In this document: in pieces, positions 13,336 to 24,589 of the stretch
Numbering within the stretch: position 1 is the stretch's first letter
Layout of the letters: every line of letters begins with the position of its first letter
NCBI RefSeq assembly: GCF_008831285.2
Contig: NW_022205042.1
Location: 1 to 32,500, forward strand
Length of the DNA: 32,500 nt
Reading direction: 5' to 3'
Source: Nymphaea colorata
Lineage: Eukaryota; Streptophyta; Magnoliopsida; Nymphaeales; Nymphaeaceae
Notes under the pieces: model-generated
What the model saw: only the letters and a program-made list of their open reading frames with translations
The model's database searches: none
Told to the model about the DNA's origin: nothing
Program-made: the position numbers and the translations under genes

Positions 13336-13919
13336 TATGCGTAGGACAAAAGGAATGTCAATGAAAAGCATGCAATACTACACAAGTGCGCTCATGGGAT
13401 GTGACGTAAATGATTTGTGATCGTCTCTTGTTGAGGGCAAAAGATAATATGAATCCCGTACAACAAAGAGGGAAAGCAGTCCTGTGAGACCTGGGAACTG
13501 CTCTATGACCTTGATGAAGCAACATGCCCACCGTAAAGTTAAAAATGTCAATTAAATGCAATTGAAATAAATGACTGACTGGTTGACACGACCAATGCAT
13601 GACCAACTATGTGCATCGGTATAATGGTCAGTTTTAGAGGTTATACGTAAGACAAGGAAAATCAATAAAAAACATGCAATGCTAGACAAGTGCGCTCAAG
13701 GGATGTGATTTAAATGAGATGTGATGGTTTCATTTTGATCGCAAAAGATATAATGAACGCCGTACAACAAAAGGGAAAGCAGTCTTGTGAAACCTTGGAA
13801 CTGTTTTAGGACCTTGATGAAGCGACATGCCCACCATAAAGTTAAAAATGTCAATTAGATGCAATTGAAATAAATGACTGACTGGTTGAGACGACCAACA
13901 CATGGCCAACTAGATGCAT

Positions 13920-14033
13920 GCTCGATTCGGGTGGATATGTAGAAATCTCTCTCATCATCACAGCGGATCCTCAAAAAAACACAGTTTGTGTCGAATAAAA
14001 AGTATACTTCGACTTTCGTGTGCTAGAACTCGA
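13920..14033. repeat. 114-bp non-satellite insert, copy 2
   Basis: Nearly identical to the insert at 7148-7261; the one difference noticed is AATAAAGAGTATA in the first copy against AATAAAAAGTATA here. It was carried along by the 6.8-kb block duplication, not inserted twice, since the neighbouring satellite variants also match. Confidence 0.88.
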
Positions 14034-14547
14034 GTTTATGCGTATGACAAAAGGAAAGTCAATGAAAAACGTGCAATACTAGACAAGTGCACTCATGGGA
14101 TGTGATTCAAATGATATGTGATGGTTTCATTTTGACCACAAAAGATAGGATGAACCATGTACAACAAAAGGGAAAACAGTCTTGTGAGACCTCGGAACTG
14201 CTCTATGATATTGATGAAGCAGCATGCCCACGATCAAGTTAAAAATGTTAATTAGATGCAATTGAAATAAATGGCTGACTGGTTGACACAACCAATGCAT
14301 GACCAACTATATGCATTGGTATAATGGTCAGCTTTTGGAGGATATGCGTAAGACAAAAGGACAAGTGCTCTAGGACCCCGATGAAGCAACATGCCCACCA
14401 CCAAGTTAAAAATGTCAATTAGATGCAATTAAAATAAATGGCTGACTAGTTGACACGACCAACGCATGGCCAACTAGATGCATTGGTATAATGGTGAGCT
14501 TTACGAGTTTATGCATACGACGAAAGGAAAGTCAATGAAAAGCATGC

Positions 14548-14649
14548 AATACTACACAAGTGCGATCAAGGGATGCGATTTAAATGATATGTGATGGTAA
14601 TACTAGACAAGTGCGATCAAGGGATGCGATTTAAAAGATATGTGATGGT
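14548..14649. repeat. 51-bp tandem duplication inside a satellite unit
   Basis: The stretch beginning AATACTACACAAGTGCGATC is present twice in a row (14548-14598 and 14599-14649), with three or so base differences. The first large block has it once (near 7776), so the duplication happened after the 6.8-kb block was copied, or was lost from the other copy. Confidence 0.85.
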
Positions 14650-17600
14650 TTCATTTTGAGCGCAAAATATAGCATGAACCCTGTTCAACAAAAGGGAAAG
14701 CAGTCCTGTTAGACCTCGGAACTGCTCTTTGATCTTGATGAAGCGGCATGCACTCGATGAAGTTAAAAATGTTAATTAGATGCAATTGAAAGAAATGGCT
14801 TACTGGTTGACACGACCAATGCATGATCAACTATGTGCATCGGTATAATGGTCAGTTTTAAATGTTATACGTAAGACAAGGAAAATCAATGAAAAACATG
14901 CAATGCTAGACAAGTGCGCTCAAGTGATGTGATTTAAATGAGATGTGATGGTTTGGTTTTGAGCGCAAAGGATATGATGAACCCCATACAACAAAAAGGA
15001 AAGCAGTCTTGTGAAACCTTGGAATTGTTTTAGGACCTTGATGAAGCAACATCCCACCATAAAGTTAAAAATATCAATTAGATGCAATTGAAATGAATGG
15101 CTGACTGGTTGAGACGACCAACGCATGGCCAACTAGATGCATTGGTACAATGTTCTGCTTTAGGAGTTTATGCGTATGACAAAACCAAAGGCAATGAAAA
15201 ACGTGCAATACTAGGCAAGTGCGCTCAAGGGATGTGATTTAAATGATATGTGATGGTTTCATTTTGATCGTAAAAGATAGGATGAACCATGTACAACAAA
15301 AGGGAACACAGTCTTGTGAGACTTCAGAACTACTCTATGATATTGATGAAGCAACATGACCACGATCAAGTTAAAAATGTTAATTAGATGCAATTGAAAT
15401 AAATGACTGACTGGTTGACACGACCAATGCATGACCAACTAGATGCATTGGTATAATGGTCAACTTTTGGAGGATATGCGTAAGACAAAAGGACACCTCC
15501 TCTAGGATCTTGATGAAGCAACATGCCCACCATCAAGTTAAAAATGTCAATTAGATGCAGTTGAAATAAATGATTGACTGGTTGACACGACCAACGCATG
15601 GCCAACTAGATGCATTGGTATAATGGTCAGCTTTAGGAGGTTATGCATAGGACAAAAGGAAATTCAATGAAAAACATGCAATACTAGACAAGTGCGCTCA
15701 AGGGATGTGATTTAAATGATATGTGATGGTTTCATTTTGAGCGCAAAAGATAGGATGAATCCTGTTCAACAAAAGGGAAAACAGTCCTGTGAGACCTGAG
15801 AACTGCTCTATGATCTTGATGAAGCGGCATGCCCTCGATGAAGTTAAAAATGTCAATTAGATGCAATTGAAATAAATGGCTGACTGGTTGACATGACCAA
15901 CACAAGACCAACTAGATGCATTGGTATAATGGTCAACTTTAGGAGGTAATGGGTACGACAAGAGGAAGGTCAATGAAAAGCATACATTACTAGACAAGTG
16001 CGCTTAAGGGATGTGATTTAAATGATATGTGATGGTTTGATTTTGAGCGCAAAGGATACGATGAAGCCTGTTCAACAAAAGGGAAAGCGGTCCTGTGAGA
16101 TCTCGGAACTGCTCTATGATCTTGATGAAGCAGCAAGCTCTCGATGAAGTTAAAAATGTTAATTAGATGCAATTGAAAGAAATGGCCGACTGGTTGACAC
16201 AACCAATGCATGACAAGTGCGCTCAACGGTATAATGGTCAGTTTTAGGAGGTTATGTCTAAGAGAAAAGGAAAGACAATGAAAAACATGCAATATAAGAC
16301 AAGTGCGATGAAGGAATGTGATGTAAATGATATGTTATAGTCTTAAGTTAAAAATGTCAATTATATGCAATTGAAATAAATGCCTGACTGGTTGACACGA
16401 CCAACTAGATGCATTGGTATAATGGTTAGCTTTAGGTGGTTATGCGTAGGACAAAAGGAAAGTCAATGAAAAGCATGCAATACTAGACAAGTGTGCTCAA
16501 GGGATGTGATGTAAATGATATGTGATCGTCTCATGTTGAGGGCAAAAGATAAGATCAACCCCGTACAACAAAGAGGGAAAGCAGTCCTGTGAGACTTGGG
16601 AACTGCTCTAGGACTTTGATGAAGCAACATGCCCACCATAAAGTTAAATGTCAATTAGATGCAATTGAAATAAATGGCTGACTGGTTGAGACGACAAACT
16701 AGATGCATTGGTATAATGGTTAGCTTTAGGTGGTTATGTGTAGGACAAAAGGCAAGTCAATGAAAAGCATGCAATACTAGACAAGTGCGCTCAAGGGATG
16801 TGATGTAAATGATATGTGATCGTCTCATGTTGAGGGCAAAAGATAAGATGAACCCCATACAACAAAGAGGGAAAGCAGTCCTGTGAGACCTGGGAACTGC
16901 TCTATGACCTTGATGAACTAACATGCCCACCATAAAGTTAAAAATATCAATTAAATGCAATTGAAATAAATGACTGACTGGTTGACACGACCAATGCATG
17001 ACCAACTACATTCATTGGTATAATGGTCAGCTTTTGGAGGATATGCGTAACACAAAAGGACACGTGCTCTAGGACCCCGATGAAGCAACATGCCCACCAT
17101 CAAGTTAAAAATATCAATTAGATGCAATTGAAATAAATGGCTGGCTAGTTGACACGACCAACGCATGGCCAACTAGATGCATTGGTATAATGGTCAGCTT
17201 TAGGTGGTTATGCATAGGACAAAAGGAAAGTCAACGAAAAACATGCAATACTAGACAAGTGCGCTCAAGGGATGCGATTTAAATGATATGTGATGGTTTC
17301 ATTTTGAGCGCAAAAGATAGAATGAACGCTGTTCAACAAAAGGGAAAGCAGTCTTGTGAGACCTCGGAGCTGCTCTATGATCTTGATGAAGCGGCATGCC
17401 CTCGATGAAGTTAAAAATGTCAATTAGATGAAATTGAAATAAATGGCTGACTGGTTGACACGACCAACGCATGGCCAACTGGAGCATTGGTATAATGGTC
17501 AGCTTTAGGAGGTTATGCATAGGAAAAAGAAAAGTCAATGAAAAGCATGCAATACTAGACAAGTGCGCTCAAGTGATGTGATTTAAATGATATGTGATGG

Positions 17601-19686
17601 TTTCATTTTGAGCGCAAAAGATAGAATGAACCCTGTTCAACAAAAGGGAAAGCAGTCCTGTGAGACCTCGAAACTGCTCTATGATCCTGATGAAGCGGCA
17701 AGCTCTCGAGGAAGTTAAAAATGTTAATTAGATGCAATTGAAAGAAATGGCTGACTGGTTGACACGACCAATGCATGACAAGTGCGCTCAACGGTATAAT
17801 GGTCAGTTTTAGGAGGTTATGCATAAGAAAAAAGGAAAGACAATGAAAAACATGCAATACTAGACAAGTGCGATGAAGGGATGTGATGTAAATGATATGT
17901 GATAGTCTCAAGTTAAAAATGTCAATTATATGCAATTGAAATAAATGGCTGACTGGTTGACACGACCAACTAGATGCATTGGTATAATGGTTAGCTTTAG
18001 TTGGTTATGCGTAGGACAAAAGGAAAGTCAATGAAAAGCATGCAATACTAGACAAGTGCGCTCAAGGGATGTGATGTAAATGATATGTGATCGTCTCATG
18101 TTGAGGGCAAAAGATAAGATGAATCCCGTACAACAAAGAGGGAAAGCAGTCCTGTGAGACTTGGGAACTGCTCTAGGACTTTGATGAAGCAACATGCCCA
18201 CCATAAAGTTAAATGTCAATTAGATGCAATTGAAATAAATGGCTGACTGGTTGAGACGACAAACTAGATGCATTGGTATAATGGTTAGCTTTAGGTGGTG
18301 ATGCGTTGGACAAAAGGCAAGTCAATGAAAAGCATGCAATACTAGACAAGTGCACTCAAGGGATGTGTTGTAAATGATATGTGATCGTCTCATGTTGAGG
18401 GCAAAAGATAAGATGAACCCCATACAACAAAGACGGAAAGCAGTCCTGTGAGACTTGGGAACTGCTCTAGGACTTTGATGAAGCAACATGCCCACCATAA
18501 AGTTAAATGTCAATTAGATGCAATTGAAATAAATGGCTGACTGGTTGACACGACCAATGCACGACCAACTAGATGCATTGGTATAAGGGTCAGCTTTAGG
18601 TGGTTATGCATAGGACAAAAGTTAAGTCAATGAAAAACATGCAATACTAGACAAGTGCGCTCAAGGGATGTGATCGTCTCATGTTGAGGGCAAAAGGTTA
18701 GATGAACCCCGTACAACAAAGAGACAAAGCAGTCCGGTGAGACCCTGGAACTGCTCTAGGACCTTGATGAAGCAACATGCCCACCATCAAGTTAAAAGTG
18801 TCAATTAGATGCAACTGAAATAAATGGCTGACTTGTTGACACGACCAATGCATGGCCAACTAGATGCATTGGTATAATGGTCAGCTTTAGTCAGTTATGC
18901 GTAGGACAAAAGAAAAGTCAATGAAAAGCATGCAGTACTAGACAATTGCGCTCAAGGGATGTGATGTAAATGATATGTGATCGTTCCATTTTGAGCGCAA
19001 AAGATAGGATGAACCCTGTTCAACAAAAGGGAATGCAGTCCTGTGAGACCTCGGAACTGCTCTATGATCTTGATGAAGCAGCTTGCCCATGATGGAGTTA
19101 AAAATGTTAATTAGATGCAATTTAAAGAAATGGCTGACTGGTTCACACGACGAATGCATAACCAACTATGTGCATCGGTATAATGGTCAGGTTTAGGAGG
19201 TTATCCGTAAGACAAGGAAAATCAATGAAAAACATGCAATGCTAGACAAGTGCGCTCAAGGCATGTGATGTAAATGATATGTGATCGTCTCATGTTGAGG
19301 GCAAAAGATATGATTAACCCCATGCAACAAAGAGGGAAAGCAGTCCTGTGAGACCTTGGAACTACTCTAGGATCTCGATGAAGGAACATTCCCATCGTCA
19401 AGTTAAAAATGTTAATTAGATGCAATTTAAATAAATGGTTGACTGGTTGACACGACAAATGCATGCCCAACTAGATGCATTGGTATAATGGCCAGTTTTA
19501 AGAGGTTATCCATAAAACATAAGGAAAGTCAATGAAAAACATGCATTGCTAGACAAGTGCGATCAAAGGATGTGATATAAATGATATGTGATCGTCTCAT
19601 TTTGAAGGCAAAAGATAAGATGAAACCCTTACAACAAAGAGGGAAAACAGTCCTGTGGGACCTGGAAACTGCTCTAGGACCTTAAT

Positions 19687-19694
19687 GAAGCAAC
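19687..19694. repeat. Target-site duplication, left copy
   Basis: GAAGCAAC immediately left of the TIR element, identical to the right copy; together with the following ACATGCCCAC context it restores a standard satellite unit when the element is removed. Confidence 0.88.
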
Positions 19695-20502
19695 CTATGT
19701 GACATGGATATGGCAATCTGGGTCACGTACCGGTGTCGACACTCTGACATGCGGATCTCGACACTTGGACATAGCAGAATACGTTTTGGATCAGGTCTAG
19801 GTCAGACCCGATCCGAACCACTTTCATAACCCGATTTTCTGTTTTAACCCTTGATTTCGTTTTACGCTTTACCCTCGACGGTCGACCTTTACCCTCGACT
19901 CCTTGCGGCGACAACAGAGTTCTATGGCGGGTGACGAAGACGAGCTCCAGCGATCGACGGCGACATCCGGTGGCAGCCGGCAACAGACAGGTAAGTGTTT
20001 TTTTTTTCTTTTCGATATTAGAAGTTAGGGTTTCATGCTTCATTTGGGTTTTTTTTGTTTGGGTTTTTCTTGCCGATTTGGGGATGTTTTTGTTTGAAGA
20101 TTGAACGGTTAATCCGTCGATCTTGATCCTATTCTTCAATGTTATGTGCGATATTTTCTTTTTTTGTTTGATTTGGGGATTTTGCCTTAGTGCTTGTAAG
20201 GTGGTCGTTGCCCTCAGTCACTAGAATGTGCTGGAAGTTGCCTTCTCTCATTAAGGGCTGTTTTACATTATCTAGAAATAAATTTGCATGTCTATACTAT
20301 GTTGTATTGTTTTATTTCATGTTATGTTTGTTTGAGACTTTCTATCTTATGACTTATGAGATTGTAAGAGTGAATTGTTAATTTAATGTTTTTTTAATTT
20401 TATTATTATTTTTAATTTTTTAGAATATAATATTCGTGGTGTCCGCGTATCCTAAAATTTTGAAAATTGCTGTGTCCGCGTACCCGTACCCGTGTGACAT
20501 AG
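19695..20502. mobile_element. 808-bp TIR DNA transposon with 8-bp target duplication (hAT-like by TSD length)
   Basis: The left end reads CTATGTGACATGG and the right end CCCGTGTGACATAG, an imperfect inverted repeat of about 13-20 bp. The element is flanked on both sides by GAAGCAAC (19687-19694 and 20503-20510), and the uninterrupted satellite has this octamer once in GATGAAGCAACATGCCC. An exact 8-bp target-site duplication is typical of the hAT superfamily; Mutator-like elements usually give 9 bp. Subterminal repeats of GTGTCCGCGTA occur near 20440 and 20472. The left third is GC-rich, the right third AT-rich. No transposase is recognisable in 808 bp, so it is non-autonomous. Superfamily placement is inferred from TSD length only. 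Confidence 0.85.
19924..19990 (+). other. Exon-like GC-rich segment inside the TIR element
   Basis: An ATG at 19924 opens a frame reading MAGDEDELQRSTATSGG and onward, ending at ACAG followed by GTAAGTG, a near-consensus plant splice donor, after which the DNA turns T-rich like an intron. This could be the first exon of a lost transposase gene or a captured host 5' exon. No similarity recognised, and no second exon is found before the element ends. The opposing minus-strand frame (19723-20139) crosses low-complexity DNA and is not preferred. Confidence 0.3.
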
Positions 20503-20510
20503 GAAGCAAC
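20503..20510. repeat. Target-site duplication, right copy
   Basis: GAAGCAAC immediately right of the TIR element, followed by ATGCCCACAATCAA, which continues the interrupted satellite unit. Confidence 0.88.
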
Positions 20511-22299
20511 ATGCCCACAATCAACTTAAAAATGTCAATTAGATGCAATTGAAATAAATGATTGACTGGTTGACATGACCAACGTATGGCCAACAAGATG
20601 CATTGGTATAATGGTCAGCATTATGAGGTTATGCGTAGGACAAAAGGAAAGTCAATGAAAAGCATGCAGTACTAGACACTTGCGCTCAAGGGATGTGATG
20701 TAAATGATATGTGATCGTCTCATTTTGAGCGCAAAAGATAGGATGAACCCTGTTCAACAAAAGGGAAATCAGTCCTGTGAGACCTCGGAACTGCTCTATG
20801 ATCTTGATGAAGCACCAGGCCCATGATGAAGTTAAAAATGTTAATTAGATGCAATTTAAAGAAATGGCTGACTGGTTGACATAACGAATGCATAACCAAC
20901 TATGTGCATCGGTATAATGGTCAGTTTTAGGAGGTTATCTATAAGACAAAAGGAAAATCAATGAAAAACATGCAATGCTAGACAAGTGCGCTCAAAGCAT
21001 GTGATGTAAATGATATGTGCTCGTCTCATGTTGAGGGCAAAAGATATGATGGACCCCGTACAACAAAGAGGGAAAGCAGTCCTGTGAGACCTTGGAAGTG
21101 CTCTAGGATCTCGATGAAGCAACATTCCCATCATCAAGTTAAAAATGTTAATTAGATGCAATTGAAATAAATGGTTGACTGGTTGACACGACAAATGCAT
21201 GGCCAACTAGATGAATTGGTATAATGGTCAGTTTTAAGAGTTTATCCGTAGGACAAAAGGAAAGTCAATGAAAAACATGCAATGCTAGACAAGTGCGATC
21301 AAATGATGTGATATAAATGATATGTTATCGTCTCATTTTGAGGGCAAAAGATAAGATGAAACCCGTACAACAAAGAGGGAAAGCAGTCCTGTGGGACCTG
21401 AAAACTGCTCTAGGACCTTCATGAAGCAACATGCCCACCATCAAGTTAAAAATGTCAATAAGATGTAATTGAAATAAATGACTGACTGGTTGAGACGACC
21501 AACGTATGGTCAACTAGATACATTGGTATAGTGGTAAGCTTTATTAGGTTATGCATAGGAAAAAAGGAAAGTCAATGAAAAACATGCAATACTAGACAAG
21601 TGCGCTCAATGGATGTAATTTAAATGGTATGTGATGGTTTCATTTTGATCGCAAGAGATATGATGAACCCTTTACAACAAATTGGAAAGCAGTTCTGTGA
21701 TACCTCAGAACTGCTCTAGGATCTTGATGAAGCAGCATGTTCACTCTCAAGTTAAAAATGTTAATTAGATGCAATTGAAATCAATGGCTGGCTGGTTGAC
21801 ATGTCCAATGCTTGACCAACTAGATGCATTGGTATAATGGTCAGATTTAGGAAGTTAATCGTAAGACAAAAAGGATGACAATGAAAAACATGCAATACTA
21901 GACAAGTGCGATCAAGGGATATGATGTATATGATATGTGATCGTTTCATTTTGAGGGCAAATGATAAGATGAACCCCGTACAACAAAGAGGGAAAGCAGT
22001 CCTGTGAGACCTTGGAACTGCTCTAGGATATCAATGGATCAACGTTCCCACCATCAAGTTAAAAATGTTAATTAGATGCAATTGAAATAAGTGGTTGACT
22101 GGTTGACACGATATATGCATGGCCAACTAGAGGCATTGGTAGAATGGTCAGTTTTAGGTGGTTAAACGTAAGACAAAAGGAAAGTCAATGGAAAACATGC
22201 AATACTAGACATGTGCGATCAAGGGTTGTGATGTAAATGATATGCGATCGTCTCAATTTGAGGGAAAAAGATAGGATGAACACCGTACAACAAAGAGGG

Positions 22300-24589
22300 T
22301 TATTTGTAATGTAGGTAGCTGCTCTGTTATCACAATACATCTTCATAGGAAGTTTCACTGAAATTCTCAATTCTATAAGCACTGATTTGACCCATGACAT
22401 TTCAGCTGTCGTTTGAGCCATAGCTTTATATTCAGACGCAACACTCAATCTAGCAACCTCATTATGTTTCTTGCTCCTCCAAGAAATAAGATTCCCGCCA
22501 ATAAAGACGCAAAAACATGTAGTAGAACTCCTATCATTTACTAACCCTGCATAATCAGCTTCACTATATGCTTTTATGTCCACACATTCTCCTTTTTTGA
22601 ACCATAACCCCTTTCCTGGGGCTGATTTCAAGTATTTTATCACCACTAAAAGCAGCCTCAGAATGAACTTTCCGAGGTTTCTCCGTGAATTGACTAAGCT
22701 TATTTACAGCAAAGCTGATGTCTGGAGGAGTGATGGTCAAATATGAAAGTTTTCCTATCACAGATTTGTAAGAACGAAAGTCAAAAGCCTCTTATTCATC
22801 ATCATGCATATGAATTCGAGGATTCATAGGAAGTGTAGCAGGTTTGGCTCCTAATAACCATGTTTCCTGCAAAAGATCAAGAACATATTTCCTTTGAGAC
22901 ATCACAATCCCTTTACTACTACGAGCCGCTTCAATACCAAGGAAATATCGAAGTTGACCAAGATATTTTGTGACAAAGTGTTTCTGTAAGAACTCCTTTA
23001 TCTGAGCTATCTCTTGAGTACTTTCTCCAGTGAGGACAATATCATCAACATAGCCTTTTTAAGTTTGCATGCCTTCAAACATTCCTCCTGTCGTTCAAAA
23101 CCAGGTGGTTGTTGCATATAGACTGTTTCAGAGAGATCACCATATAGAAATGCATTTTTCACATCAAGCTGATAACCATGCCACTGACGAAAACATCTCG
23201 AAGAAGTCCACCCCATAAGTCTGTGCATAGCCTTTAGCCACAAGACGAGCATTGAATCGCTCTACAGACCCATCAAAATGATATTTGATGGTGAATGCCC
23301 ATTTGGAGCCGACAACATCACAATTCAATGGTAGGTCCACCAAGTCCCAAGTCTCCTTAGAAAGAAGAGCATCAATTTCTTCCTGCATAGCGTGCTTCTA
23401 TCGTGAATCTAACAAGGCTTGGTGGTGAGAGGTCGGAATAGTATTACTAGCTATAACTCGATCAAACTGCACCAAGCTTGTGCTCAAATGGTCCATAGAA
23501 ACCGAGTTAGAAATCGGATGCCTTGTGCACTGCCGCCGACCCTTGCGAATAGCAATAGGTAGATCATCTGCAGAATAGCCATCATTTCTTCCTGAGTCAG
23601 TCTTATCATTAGAACTTACCTCATGAGAAGATGTTGGTGGGCGGTTAGGAGAGGGACCTTGACGCCGGGTATAGACGTATTGGAGGATCAAGAAAATGAT
23701 CACCTGATAATGGTGGAGAGGACGAGATTGACTCAAGTGATACTGGGAGAATAGGAAGAGGAACAGACACAGTGGTACTTGGAACAGAGAAATAAGGATG
23801 AGACTCAAAAAATGTAACATCTGCACTGACAATCTCTTTCTTGGTATGAGGATCAAAACATCGATAGCCTTTTTGATTGGCAGAATATCCAATGAACACA
23901 CATTTGACAGCTTGGGCAGCAAGTTTGTTTTTGGTTGGGCCCAAGATGTGTGCAAAACAAGTGCATCCAAATACTTTGGGGGGTATATGAAATGATGGTC
24001 GAGCTGGATATAGTATTTGAATGAGGATGCGTTCTTGAATGGCAGACAAGGGCAATTTGTTGGTGAGATAACATGCGGTAAGAATAGCATCACCCCAAAA
24101 ATAGGCAGACATATAAGTGTTCAATATGAGGGTACAGGCCACATTTAGAAGTTGTCGATGTTTGCGTTCAGCAACATCATTTTGTTGGTATGTGTGGGGA
24201 CATGTATATTGTGGTTGAATTCCATGATTGACATAAAATTAGAGTAGAACTGAAGACTTAAATTCAAGAGCATTATCAGTGTGAATATTTTTGACAATAC
24301 CACCAAACTGAGTTTTTATTTCATTAACAAATTTCTGAAGAATATAGATGACTTCAAACCTGTTCCGTAACAAAAATACCTAACTGACTCTAGTAAAATC
24401 ATCAACCAAAACAAGGTAATACCAGAAACGTGAACGACGGGAAACACGACTTGGACCCCAAACATCAAGATGCAGAAGATCAAAGGGACTTTGACTCGAT
24501 GGACTCTGACTTGAAAACAATAAGTAGACCCTTGTCCACCTTCTAATATTTCAAAAAGACTCAAATTGACTCTAAAAAGCTTTAACAAA
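22300..24589 (-). mobile_element. Ty1/copia pol fragment (integrase, RT, RNase H), degenerate, no LTRs
   Basis: Reading on the minus strand from 24589: an integrase core with the DVWGP Asp (about 24450-24466), HTDNALEF (about 24262-24285) and NDVAERKH (about 24158-24182), spaced as a D-35-E catalytic triad; then the integrase C-terminal region with FIGYSANQKGYRCFDP; then reverse transcriptase with SKWAFTIKYHFDGSVERFNA, YQLDVKNAF and the YVDD box (about 23038-23055); then RNase H with EADYAG, SVASEYKA and CDNRAA. The order integrase before RT is diagnostic of copia. It is dead: a stop follows HTDNALEF at about 24240, reading shifts between frames repeatedly, and deletions remove the RT segments just before YQLDVKNAF and just before YVDD. 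Both ends pass abruptly into satellite (22297-22300; 24588-24590), and gag, protease and both LTRs are absent. Confidence 0.93.

Larger units (their letters stand above)
6565..13336. repeat. 6,772-bp block duplication, first copy
   Basis: From about 6565 the sequence re-appears at 13337: the unusual GTAAATGATTTGTGATCG stretch, the 114-bp insert and the order of unit variants all recur at an offset of 6,772. The breakpoint is visible at the start, where the first copy lacks the AGCTTTAGGTGGTT piece present just before 13337. This copy also contains the two 1,859-bp sub-blocks, so its right part is longer than the second copy. Confidence 0.88.
13337..18545. repeat. 6.8-kb block duplication, second (shorter) copy
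   Basis: Equivalent positions lie at an offset of 6,772 up to about 14548 and 6,823 after it, the difference being a 51-bp tandem duplication at 14548-14649. Similarity in the 6,823 register runs to about 18545, where the spacer changes from GAGATGACAAACTAG type to CACGACCAATGCACGACC. Single-base differences are sparse by eye (for example one A/G in the 114-bp insert), so the duplication is recent. From 16757 onward it also aligns to the second 1,859-bp sub-block at an offset of 4,964, and several diagnostic bases favour that alignment. Confidence 0.85.
6019..22299. repeat. Satellite array, about 294-305-bp units with about 180-bp short variants
   Basis: Head-to-tail units share ordered landmarks on the + strand: GGTATAATGGTCAGC, ATGAAAAGCATGCAATACTA, GACAAGTGCGCTCAAGGGAT, GTACAACAAAGAGGGAAAGC, CTGTGAGACC, GATGAAGCAACATGCCCACC, GTTAAAAATGTCAATTAGAT, TGCAATTGAAATAAATGGCT and GACTGGTTGACACGACC. 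Spacing between equivalent GCAATA positions is 294 at 9654/9948, 11219/11513 and 11513/11807. Two deletion classes give units of about 180 and 188 bp. On the order of 55 units are present. The array is interrupted by a TIR transposon at 19695-20502. Variants fall into families (TTGAGCGCAAAAG, TTGAGGGCAAAAG, TTTGATCGCAAAAG). No rRNA or tRNA gene similarity was recognised; family not known to me. Confidence 0.95.

Noticed and set aside
6586-22000. Recurrent minus-strand open frames of 62-110 codons in the satellite units, with a shared protein text (for example RTAFPLCC and LSFALNMRRSHIIY)
   Set aside because: They recur because the DNA repeats. Frames break at each unit variant, stops and spacer changes shift them freely, no start context or domain is seen, and units with and without the frame are equally conserved. 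They are most simply noncoding satellite.
6019-22299. CRISPR-like repeat-spacer array
   Set aside because: Units are about 300 bp and similar along their whole length; there is no short identical repeat alternating with unique spacers, and the context is a plant nuclear genome.
22185-22646. A fusion protein of RNase H with satellite-encoded residues (153-codon minus frame)
   Set aside because: The frame happens to stay open over the copia/satellite junction at about 22298. The retrotransposon part is a dead fragment without promoter or start, so the join is a coincidence.
23398-24093. 231-codon minus frame as a separate gene
   Set aside because: It runs over the copia integrase C-terminal region in a mostly wrong frame; the retrotransposon frames explain this DNA better.
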